Shown one piece after another: positions 1 through 5,311 of a stretch of DNA of 6,117 bases (positions within the stretch are counted from its first letter, which is position 1; the number at the start of each line of letters is the position of its first letter). The notes beneath the pieces are model-generated. The model worked only from the letters and a program-made list of their open reading frames with translations. It was not told the DNA's origin and did not search any database. A program made the position numbers and the translations under genes. The stretch lies in assembly GCA_017519685.1 (NCBI GenBank), contig JAFWRV010000218.1, forward strand, positions 1-6,117, written 5' to 3'. Source of the DNA: Clostridia bacterium (GTDB lineage Bacteria; Bacillota; Clostridia; Oscillospirales; Acutalibacteraceae).

Positions 1-1
1 A

Positions 2-154
2 TTGCCGGAAATCCGTTTTTTAAACGGGAACGATTATCTGATAACGAATAAACTGCAGAAAGCGGTGTGCCGGAAAAACAAGTATATTCATTTGTCACAC
101 AAAGAAGGAATAAGAGTGTTAAATTATTGTGAAATTTTTTGGTTTTCCTATTGA
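2..154 (+). other. Open reading frame entering from the left edge; possible 3' end of an unrecognised gene
   Basis: The frame starting at base 2 stays open for 50 codons before a TGA at 152-154. It begins LPEIRFLNGNDYLITNKLQK and ends FWFSY. I recognise no family in it. In this AT-rich stretch an open frame of this length could be chance. Its stop overlaps the -35 hexamer of the promoter serving the next gene, and its last third is strongly AT-rich, as expected of intergenic DNA. Another plus frame stops at 49-51 and would give an alternative gene end. Sequence left of the window would decide; I treat this as a weak candidate. Confidence 0.18.
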
Positions 155-178
155 AATTATTTTATTTTTATGTATAAT
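151..178 (+). promoter_or_regulatory. Sigma-A type promoter for the large exported protein
   Basis: A -35 hexamer TTGAAA (151-156) is followed after 16 bp by a perfect -10 hexamer TATAAT (173-178). Transcription should start near 184-186, giving a leader of about 90 nt before the ATG at 276. The leader contains two inverted repeats. The spacer is one base shorter than the usual 17. No transcript data are available, so this is a sequence-based call. Confidence 0.65.
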
Positions 179-200
179 AATAGTGGCAATAAATATATAT

Positions 201-228
201 CGGCTTGATTGTTCAGTTTCACAAGCCG
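201..228 (+). promoter_or_regulatory. Leader stem-loop (7-bp stem, 14-nt loop)
   Basis: CGGCTTG (201-207) is exactly complementary to CAAGCCG (222-228) across a 14-base loop. It lies about 16 nt after the predicted transcription start. No T-run follows, so it is not an intrinsic terminator by itself. I could not match it to a known riboswitch class. It could stabilise the mRNA or be a small regulatory element. Confidence 0.4.
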
Positions 229-240
229 GAAGACGAGAAT

Positions 241-259
241 TGTGTACATTTTGTACACA
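241..259 (+). promoter_or_regulatory. Perfect 19-bp inverted repeat built from two TGTACA palindromes; operator or leader hairpin
   Basis: TGTGTACA (241-248), spacer TTT (249-251), then TGTACACA (252-259): a perfect 8-bp inverted repeat. Each arm contains the self-complementary hexamer TGTACA (243-248 and 252-257). It ends four bases before the ribosome binding site. As DNA it looks like a dimeric-regulator operator; as RNA it would form a small hairpin beside the ribosome binding site. It lies downstream of the predicted promoter, so a repressor there would act as a roadblock. No regulator can be assigned. Confidence 0.45.
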
Positions 260-263
260 TAGC

Positions 264-270
264 AAGGAGG
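264..270 (+). promoter_or_regulatory. Ribosome binding site that fixes the start of the exported protein
   Basis: AAGGAGG lies five bases before the ATG at 276. This settles the start. The frame is open upstream to a GTG at 129, but that start has no close Shine-Dalgarno sequence and lies upstream of the predicted transcription start. The protein beginning at 276 has a textbook signal peptide. Confidence 0.85.
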
Positions 271-275
271 ATATC

Positions 276-371
276 ATGAAAAAAACATTTAAAGTTTTCA
301 CAGCTCTCGTTATGAGCGCCGTGATTGCTCTCTCAGTCGGTTCACCGCTTTTCAGCATCAAGTCACATGCT
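276..371 (+). other. Signal peptide of the exported protein
   Basis: Residues 1-32 show a short basic N-region (MKKTFK), a hydrophobic core (FTALVMSAVIALSV) and a C-region ending SHA before EKFG, which fits signal peptidase I cleavage after A32. There is no lipobox cysteine, so it is not a lipoprotein signal. Confidence 0.85.
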
Positions 372-3239
372 GAGAAATTCGGTACCTACGAGAACAACGC
401 TAAAACCGGCAGTCAACACTGGTATGAAGAATTTACTGACGGCAGAAAATACGGCGTCAGGCAATTCAGTGACCTTGCATCAGAATACGGAGCGTCTCAG
501 GATTACACCAAACCGTGGATTTATTATGCTCTTGAGTTCTATGAGTCTGTTAAGGACGGCGAAACAGCTGATTTTACCGATCGAGAAGGCGGGCAGTGGA
601 AACTTACCGACCATTATGTTATGCCCGGCGATGAACTTTTGATGGTTTATTATATTAAATCCAATGTCGGTGTCTATTCAACGCTCAATGATATACAGGT
701 TGACAGAAAAGTTTTTGATATTGTCCCCGATAAATACAAAGGGGATTTGACTTATGTTTACGGAAAAGACTGGTACAAAAACGGATCCTCCGCGAGCAGC
801 GGCAATAAAGGCTATATCGGTGTTAAAGCCGAGGACGGTTTGTACGGCGACGGACTTTATAATACCGGCTATCCTGCCAATAAAGTAGCGGGTTCGGAAA
901 ACTGGCCAACCGGTAATACGAATCCCAATCATGATGCGACAGGGCCGGTAGCTCAGGGAAAAGGTAATGCAGAGGTAATCTTTAGTACCTGGCCCGCTTT
1001 TATGCAAAATTTACCTTACAACCATGTCAGCTTGACTCAGTATAGTCCCGCAGTGGCTTTTACTGATATTTTCAATTGGGATATTATCAGAATGAATTTG
1101 TGGGAAGTTGATGAAAAGCATGGTATTCCCATGTATAGTCAGGATGAATATGTTGTTTATAATAAAATTAAAGTTAGAACGCAGAGTGAAACATACAGAG
1201 GCGACACATCAAAGACAGTCAATTATGTTCCTTACGGCACAGTCGGTCATATCGGATTTGAAGAAACCATGACCACTTTTTATAATTCCAGATTTAAGCT
1301 TACGTTTAATAAAGGCAAAATCGGTGATCCCACTGTTTCCAGTCAGAGTATGCAAAATGCAAATGTGGCCGGAACCAGCGGCTGTACTGTAAACATTCCC
1401 GCAATGACCTATGATGACCTTCACACAGAAGATACCAACCATGTATTTAAAATCGGCGCGACAGCGAGATTTATGGACGGCGGCGAAATAACAGATCTTG
1501 CGAAGTCTGCCGGTCTTGGTGAGAAAATCACTCTTCCGTCTCCTTCGGAGGACCTTGCTCCCGAAGGCAAGAAATTTGGTTCATGGAACGACGGAACAAA
1601 TGACTACAATGCCGGCGATAAATATACAATCACAAAAGATGTAAAATTCAACGCAAACTGGGTCATGGCAGAGCACAAGCACATTGGAAGTGTTACAACC
1701 AAAAACGCCAAGGATCCTACCTGTACAGAACCCGGTCAGACCGCGGATACCTATTGCCCGATCTGTGATGAAACAGACGATCCGGAAGCTCCCGACGGAA
1801 TCCTTGAAAAGGGTGATCCGATTCCGGCGCTCGGACATGATTATCCAATTGAATATGACGAAAACGGCAATGAAGTTGAAACCGTATCGGAAGTTCCCGG
1901 CTCAAGAACACCTTCAACCTGCACCGAAGCAGGATCTTACAAGACAGGCGTTATCTGCCGGAGATGCGGAGCAGTCAAGGAAGGCACAGAGAAGACATTC
2001 ACGGTTGAAAAGCAGCCTCACACCGAGAAAAAACTGCCGACTGAGATTCTTAAAGAAGCTACCTGTACTGAAGACGGTAAGAAACTTGATGTAACGGTAT
2101 GCGCTGTTTGCGGCACAGAACTCAGCAGACAGGAAACAGCTATACCCAAGTTTGATCACAAGAGAGAAAACGGCGACTCGGCTATCAAGTCTGAATCCGA
2201 GATTCTCACACAGGTTACCTGTGACAAAGCAGGTACTTACCGTGACGTTTCCTACTGCGCAATCTGCGGTGAAGACTTCACAGAAGATCCCGACGCGGTC
2301 AAGCTGATTCCTCCTCTCGGACACGTTGCAACTCTTGAACCCACAATAGAGAATGAGACAGTGTCCTCCTGCAGCGAAGCAGGTACTTATGACGAGGTTT
2401 ACTATTGTCAGGTATGCGGCATTGAACTCAACAGAGAAACCAAGACCAAGGCAAAGGACGAGCATGTAGCCGCTCCCGCAATCCGTGAAAACGAGAAAGC
2501 GGCAACCTGTACGGAAGCAGGCGAATTTGACAGCGTAGTGAAGTGTTCAATCTGCGGCACAGAACTCAGCAGAACCCATGTTGACCTTGAGGCTCTCGGA
2601 CATAAATATGATCTCAAGATTAAGAGACCTACCTGTACAGCTAACGGCAGCGCAACTTATACTTGCTCACGCTGCGGTGATTCATATACCGATAAGATTC
2701 TTGCTCTCGGTCATAACTTCAAGGATTATGTCTATAACAATGACGCTACCGAGGATAAAGACGGAACCGAAACCGCAAAATGCACACGTTGCGATGTAAC
2801 AGACACAAGAACCAAGCCCTATACCGCAACTCATAACGCGGGCACCGGTACTGACACTGATGTTCATTATGCAGCATTCGGAGCCATCCTTGTTCCCGAT
2901 AATCAGAAGGTTGATTACAGAACAAAGGTCACTCTCGTAGCAACATCCAGCCGTACAACCGAAGATTATAAGATTGCTCTCTTCAAAGGCGACGAGAAGA
3001 TTGCCGAAGGAACCAACCTCAGACTTGAGGCGGAACTCGGCGAGCTGAAAGAAACGGCAACCTATAAGTTCGCGTTTATTGACGAAAGCGGAAATATTGT
3101 TAAAGATGCGGAAGGTAATGAAGTTGCCAAGGAAGTCACTATTGAAGTTGACAGAGGAATCTTCAAGAGAATTATCGCATTCTTCAAGTGGCTGTTCCAT
3201 AAACTTGAAGAAGTCACCTTCGATCCCTCAAATCCCTGA
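276..3239 (+). CDS. Large exported cysteine-repeat protein (987 aa), function unknown
   Basis: This is a secreted or cell-surface protein of unknown role. Residues 1-32 form a signal peptide: MKK basic start, hydrophobic core, and SHA|EK cleavage site. Residues 33 to about 391 form a large aromatic- and Gly/Asn-rich region that I do not recognise, with one cysteine (C370). Residues about 392-462 resemble a List-Bact/InlB B-type repeat (GEKITLPSPS, then KKFGSWND, ending VKFNANW). Residues 469-846 carry eight repeats of the pattern C-T-E-x-G, about 10 residues, C-x-x-C-G, joined in places by ALGH linkers. Residues about 849-958 look like a beta-strand-rich Ig-like segment. The end (960-987) is a basic aromatic amphipathic tail beginning RGIFKRIIAFFKWLF. 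No LPXTG sortase signal, catalytic motif or dockerin is visible. It has its own promoter and terminator and so is probably monocistronic. Similar cysteine repeats occur in surface proteins of gut Clostridia, so adhesion or a structural role is plausible but unproven. Confidence 0.9.
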   Translation: MKKTFKVFTALVMSAVIALSVGSPLFSIKSHAEKFGTYENNAKTGSQHWYEEFTDGRKYGVRQFSDLASEYGASQDYTKPWIYYALEFYESVKDGETADFTDREGGQWKLTDHYVMPGDELLMVYYIKSNVGVYSTLNDIQVDRKVFDIVPDKYKGDLTYVYGKDWYKNGSSASSGNKGYIGVKAEDGLYGDGLYNTGYPANKVAGSENWPTGNTNPNHDATGPVAQGKGNAEVIFSTWPAFMQNLPYNHVSLTQYSPAVAFTDIFNWDIIRMNLWEVDEKHGIPMYSQDEYVVYNKIKVRTQSETYRGDTSKTVNYVPYGTVGHIGFEETMTTFYNSRFKLTFNKGKIGDPTVSSQSMQNANVAGTSGCTVNIPAMTYDDLHTEDTNHVFKIGATARFMDGGEITDLAKSAGLGEKITLPSPSEDLAPEGKKFGSWNDGTNDYNAGDKYTITKDVKFNANWVMAEHKHIGSVTTKNAKDPTCTEPGQTADTYCPICDETDDPEAPDGILEKGDPIPALGHDYPIEYDENGNEVETVSEVPGSRTPSTCTEAGSYKTGVICRRCGAVKEGTEKTFTVEKQPHTEKKLPTEILKEATCTEDGKKLDVTVCAVCGTELSRQETAIPKFDHKRENGDSAIKSESEILTQVTCDKAGTYRDVSYCAICGEDFTEDPDAVKLIPPLGHVATLEPTIENETVSSCSEAGTYDEVYYCQVCGIELNRETKTKAKDEHVAAPAIRENEKAATCTEAGEFDSVVKCSICGTELSRTHVDLEALGHKYDLKIKRPTCTANGSATYTCSRCGDSYTDKILALGHNFKDYVYNNDATEDKDGTETAKCTRCDVTDTRTKPYTATHNAGTGTDTDVHYAAFGAILVPDNQKVDYRTKVTLVATSSRTTEDYKIALFKGDEKIAEGTNLRLEAELGELKETATYKFAFIDESGNIVKDAEGNEVAKEVTIEVDRGIFKRIIAFFKWLFHKLEEVTFDPSNP
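1449..1661 (+). other. List-Bact / InlB B-repeat-like domain within the exported protein
   Basis: Residues about 392-462 follow the family pattern: a strand (ARFMDGGEI), GEKITLP, then a Gly-Lys-x-Phe-x-x-Trp core (GKKFGSW), a YNAGDKYTIT segment and a closing VKFNANW. In Listeria internalins and many Bacillota and Bacteroidota surface proteins this beta-grasp module acts as a stalk or spacer. One copy is present. Recognition is by eye, so borders are approximate. Confidence 0.65.
1680..2813 (+). repeat. Eight-unit cysteine-rich protein repeat array (C-x10-C-x2-C type)
   Basis: Lead cysteines are at residues 483, 549, 597, 649, 699, 745 and 787, each followed by a C-x2-C pair: 494/497, 561/564, 609/612, 661/664, 711/714, 757/760, 797/800. 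An eighth degenerate unit keeps only 836/839, with Glu826 where the lead cysteine should be. The core reads roughly CTEAG, then about 7 residues, then C-x-x-CG. Several units end in a GH linker (ALGH or PLGH). Spacing between units is 66, 48, 52, 50, 46, 42 and 39 residues, so it mostly shortens toward the C-terminus. The cysteine geometry recalls zinc-knuckle or treble-cysteine folds; whether metal or disulfides hold it together cannot be seen from sequence. Confidence 0.85.
3153..3236 (+). other. Basic aromatic amphipathic C-terminal tail
   Basis: Residues 960-987 contain a helix-like run of alternating Lys/Arg and Phe/Ile/Trp (FKRIIAFFKWLFHK), then EEVTFDPSNP. It is too short and too charged for a standard transmembrane anchor and lacks LPXTG. 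From memory, comparable tails end other secreted proteins of Ruminococcus-like bacteria, which suggests a retention or membrane-association signal. That is an inference. Confidence 0.5.
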
Positions 3240-3243
3240 TTAA

Positions 3244-3285
3244 ATAAAACCGGGACCGTCCTTCGGGACGGTCCCTTGTTTTGTC
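3244..3285 (+). terminator. Intrinsic terminator, bidirectional, with UUCG tetraloop
   Basis: A perfect 10-bp stem GGGACCGTCC (3252-3261) / GGACGGTCCC (3266-3275) is closed by TTCG (3262-3265), the very stable cUUCGg loop. On the plus strand it is followed by TTGTTTTGTCTTT. On the minus strand it is followed by GGTTTTATTTA. It sits between two convergent genes, 12 bp after the stop of the exported protein and about 20 bp after the stop of the YolD-like gene, so it can serve both. Confidence 0.92.
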
Positions 3286-3294
3286 TTTATAAGA

Positions 3295-3717
3295 TTATTC
3301 CTGCGGAGTCAGATAATCACTTTCAACGGTAAAAATGTCATCGAGATTTACCGTGAATCCGTCGGAAAAAATCAGCTTTTTATTAACCCTGTCTATCAGG
3401 CGGAGATTACCTGTGTATTTAACATAGGCTCCGCCTTCTTTTTTGCTGTCGGGAATGAAGAATTCCACGCATATCTCGGGCAGAAACGCGATAACGCTTT
3501 CAAGCTTATTCAGACTGTTGTTGAGCGTCTGATTCTGTAAGTCACTGAGTTCAAGCTTTCTGTCAGTTCTTCTTTCCGATTCGTATATGGAGTCCTCATA
3601 TCCTGTCAACGCTTTAAACGGGGCAAATTGCGCCGCCCTGTCATGAAGCGACATGTGCGGTCTTGAAGCGGAAGAAAAATGAAGGAGATTTATAATATCG
3701 TCATAATTATCGCTCAT
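3295..3717 (-). CDS. yolD: YolD-like protein
   Basis: This 140-residue protein carries the YolD-family signature near its N-terminus: MSLHDRAAQFAPFKALTGYE, residues 22-41. A Glu/Arg/Asp-rich segment (ERRTDRKLELSDL) and a beta-rich C-terminal half follow, including a predicted strand around LIFSDGFTVNLDDIFTV. YolD-like proteins are small cytoplasmic proteins of Bacillota usually encoded beside a UvrX/UmuC-type Y-family polymerase. They are thought to act with it in DNA-damage tolerance, in a role compared with UmuD, but the biochemistry is poorly known. Its ATG overlaps the TGA of the upstream polymerase gene by four bases (ATGA, 3714-3717). A GGAGG at 3727-3731 lies nine bases before the start, inside the polymerase gene, so translation is probably coupled. 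Confidence 0.88.
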   Translation of the reverse strand: MSDNYDDIINLLHFSSASRPHMSLHDRAAQFAPFKALTGYEDSIYESERRTDRKLELSDLQNQTLNNSLNKLESVIAFLPEICVEFFIPDSKKEGGAYVKYTGNLRLIDRVNKKLIFSDGFTVNLDDIFTVESDYLTPQE

Positions 3718-5204
3718 GCCTTGTGTCCTCCGACCTGACTGTTTCTTTCTCTTGCGGTGGCGTCGCTTTCATAATCCATACCTTTGAGAATTGAATTTTT
3801 GCCGAATCTGTTTTTTATGGAAATGATAGCTTCCTGCATTTTCCTTCCTTTATTGAGAGCGTTTTTTTCTTCTTCGAGTTTTTTATCGTTTTCCTCATAA
3901 TTCGTAAAGAAATTAATCTGCTCATACTGCGGTTCGTTATTGACGGATTTTTCCGGCAAAACATGGTTTGCCACTATATATATTCGTCTTACCGGCAGCT
4001 TGCTGTTGACATTTTTCTCATACAGGGTTTCAGCCGCCTTGATGATTAACGCGGATGACGAAGTCTGTTTTCCGAGATTGAATGAACCGTGGGCATCCTT
4101 GGGGACAATTCTGCCGTAGTGATCGGTGTCAAGCTCTCCGGTGTAGTTCTTTGCCGCTGAACTGTCATAGCAGACGGTAAGAACTATCTGGTCGGTAACC
4201 AGACGCTTTTCCACAAGGTCGAGCGCTAAATTATCAGCCATTTCCCTGACAACCAGAGACGCGCTTTCGTATGAGTAAGGACGGGGCAAAACCTGACCCG
4301 AACTCAGACTGTTGTTTTCGGTATGATAATTCTTAATATCGGAGATGCCCGTCGGCTCCCATCCCCAGGCATGGTCTATCAGTAATTCGCCATTGATTCC
4401 GAATATTTTATAGAGCAATTCGGAGTTTGTCAGTGAAAACCGGGCTATATCTCCCATAGTGTATAAACCGAGGTTCTCAAGTTTTGCTGAATAACCTCTT
4501 CCTATTCGCCAGAAATCCGTCAGCGGTCTGTGATCCCAGAGATTTCTCCTGTAACTCATTTCATCAAGCTCGGCTATTCTCACTCCGTCTTTGTCGGGCG
4601 GAATATGCTTGGCTTCAATGTCCATAGCTATCTTGCAAAGATACATATTAGTGCCTATGCCGGCGGTTGCCGTTATACCTGTCTGCGACAGAACATCCCT
4701 GATCATCATAATCGTCAGTTCTCTTGCTGTCATATTATATGTTTTAAGATAATCGGTAACATCCATAAACACTTCATCAATGGAATATACATGAATATCT
4801 TCGGCGGAAATATATTTCATATATATGCTGAAGATTTTTGTGCTTATATCCATATATTTTGCCATCTGAGGCGGAGCAATAACGCAGTCGAGTTCAAGAG
4901 AAGGATTGGCGGAAAGTTCACTTGCAAGGTAAGAAACACCGGAAAACCTGTGACCCGGCGCTTTTGATTTTCTGATATTGTTTATTTCTTTTATTTTCTG
5001 AACCGCTTCAAACAGTCTTGGTCTTCCGGGAATACCGTATGCCTTAAGCGAGGGAGAAACGGCAAGGCAGATGGTTTTCTCAGTTCTTGAAGGGTCGGCA
5101 ACAACAAGATTGGCATCAAGCGGGTCAAGATTTCTTTCAACGCATTCGACGGAAGCATAAAATGACTTCAGATCGATAGCGACATATATTCTGTTTTCGG
5201 CCAT
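3714..5204 (-). CDS. Y-family translesion DNA polymerase, UvrX/UmuC type
   Basis: This 496-residue protein (from the chosen ATG) is a DNA-directed DNA polymerase of the error-prone Y family, acting in the cytoplasm at damaged template. The N-terminal palm motif IDLKSFYASVEC gives the first metal ligand D11 and a Tyr steric gate (Y16). The second catalytic motif SIDE supplies D143 and E144, followed by VFMDV. The family block TAGIGTNMYLCKIAMD (about 180-195) and a helix-hairpin-helix-like GRGYSAKLENLGLYTMGDIA (235-254) follow. Near the C-terminus QINFF (429-433) fits a beta-clamp binding motif. After a charged helical stretch the tail ends ATARERNSQVGGHKA, typical of Bacillota UvrX-type enzymes. 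All active-site residues appear intact. A GTG at 5213 in the same frame would add three residues. The ATG at 5204 is preferred because the Shine-Dalgarno-like AGGCGGTGA lies five bases before it and overlaps the GTG. It is cotranscribed with the downstream YolD-like gene. Confidence 0.92.
   Translation of the reverse strand: MAENRIYVAIDLKSFYASVECVERNLDPLDANLVVADPSRTEKTICLAVSPSLKAYGIPGRPRLFEAVQKIKEINNIRKSKAPGHRFSGVSYLASELSANPSLELDCVIAPPQMAKYMDISTKIFSIYMKYISAEDIHVYSIDEVFMDVTDYLKTYNMTARELTIMMIRDVLSQTGITATAGIGTNMYLCKIAMDIEAKHIPPDKDGVRIAELDEMSYRRNLWDHRPLTDFWRIGRGYSAKLENLGLYTMGDIARFSLTNSELLYKIFGINGELLIDHAWGWEPTGISDIKNYHTENNSLSSGQVLPRPYSYESASLVVREMADNLALDLVEKRLVTDQIVLTVCYDSSAAKNYTGELDTDHYGRIVPKDAHGSFNLGKQTSSSALIIKAAETLYEKNVNSKLPVRRIYIVANHVLPEKSVNNEPQYEQINFFTNYEENDKKLEEEKNALNKGRKMQEAIISIKNRFGKNSILKGMDYESDATARERNSQVGGHKA
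3727..3731 (-). promoter_or_regulatory. Ribosome binding site for the YolD-like gene
   Basis: GGAGG on the minus strand lies nine bases before the YolD-like ATG at 3717 and within the last codons of the polymerase gene. It supports independent or coupled re-initiation at the ATGA overlap. Confidence 0.75.
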
Positions 5205-5209
5205 TTTAT

Positions 5210-5218
5210 TCACCGCCT
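5210..5218 (-). promoter_or_regulatory. Ribosome binding site that decides the polymerase start
   Basis: On the minus strand AGGCGGTGA differs at one base from the ideal anti-16S sequence AGGAGGTGA. It lies five bases before the ATG at 5204. The alternative GTG at 5211-5213 is embedded in this site and would have no usable spacing, so the shorter protein is favoured. Confidence 0.65.
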
Positions 5219-5235
5219 CATTTAGATATAAATAT

Positions 5236-5264
5236 ATATTACATTATATAAATGTGTATTTCAA
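5236..5264 (-). promoter_or_regulatory. Probable promoter of the polymerase-yolD operon
   Basis: On the minus strand TTGAAA (plus coordinates 5259-5264) is followed after 17 bp by TAATAT (5236-5241), a four-of-six match to the -10 consensus. Transcription would start near 5229, giving a leader of about 25 nt. A better -10 hexamer, TATAAT, is also present but only 10 bp from this -35. A short inverted repeat ACATT-ATATA-AATGT (5241-5255) lies in the spacer and could be an operator. I see no canonical Gram-positive LexA box (GAAC-N4-GTTC) here. Confidence 0.45.
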
Positions 5265-5265
5265 C

Positions 5266-5302
5266 AAAAAAATCCGGCAGAAAGATTTTTCTTTCTGCCG
5301 GA
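5266..5302 (-). terminator. Intrinsic terminator of the TrpB2-type gene
   Basis: A perfect 12-bp stem CCGGCAGAAAGA (5274-5285) / TCTTTCTGCCGG (5290-5301) has a four-base loop (5286-5289) and extends by one T-A pair (5273/5302). On the minus strand it is followed by seven T residues (complement of 5266-5272). It begins about 10 bp after the stop codon at 5312. Its U-tract ends within two bases of the -35 hexamer of the next operon. Confidence 0.92.
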
Positions 5303-5311
5303 GTGGAATTA

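Noticed and set aside
13..27. CCGTTT-TTT-AAACGG inverted repeat near the left edge as a terminator
   Set aside because: The stem is only six pairs, half of them A-T, and no T-run follows on either strand.
129..275. Upstream in-frame extension of the exported protein from a GTG at 129, beginning with a hydrophobic segment
   Set aside because: No close Shine-Dalgarno sequence for the GTG, a near-consensus promoter lies inside the extension, and the ATG at 276 has AAGGAGG at five bases and a classic signal peptide.
1914..2465. Long antisense frame (183 codons) and other minus-strand frames under the repeat region
   Set aside because: They are antisense to a repetitive coding region with periodic cysteine codons, have no ribosome binding sites, and show no recognisable protein families.
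1722..2789. Reading the C-x2-C units as c-type heme (CxxCH) or ferredoxin sites
   Set aside because: The pairs are followed by Gly or Asp, not His, so heme attachment is excluded; the spacing does not match a 4Fe-4S ferredoxin pattern.
5205..5213. GTG start of the polymerase three codons earlier
   Set aside because: It is embedded in the AGGCGGTGA ribosome binding site and has no spacing of its own; the ATG at 5204 fits better.
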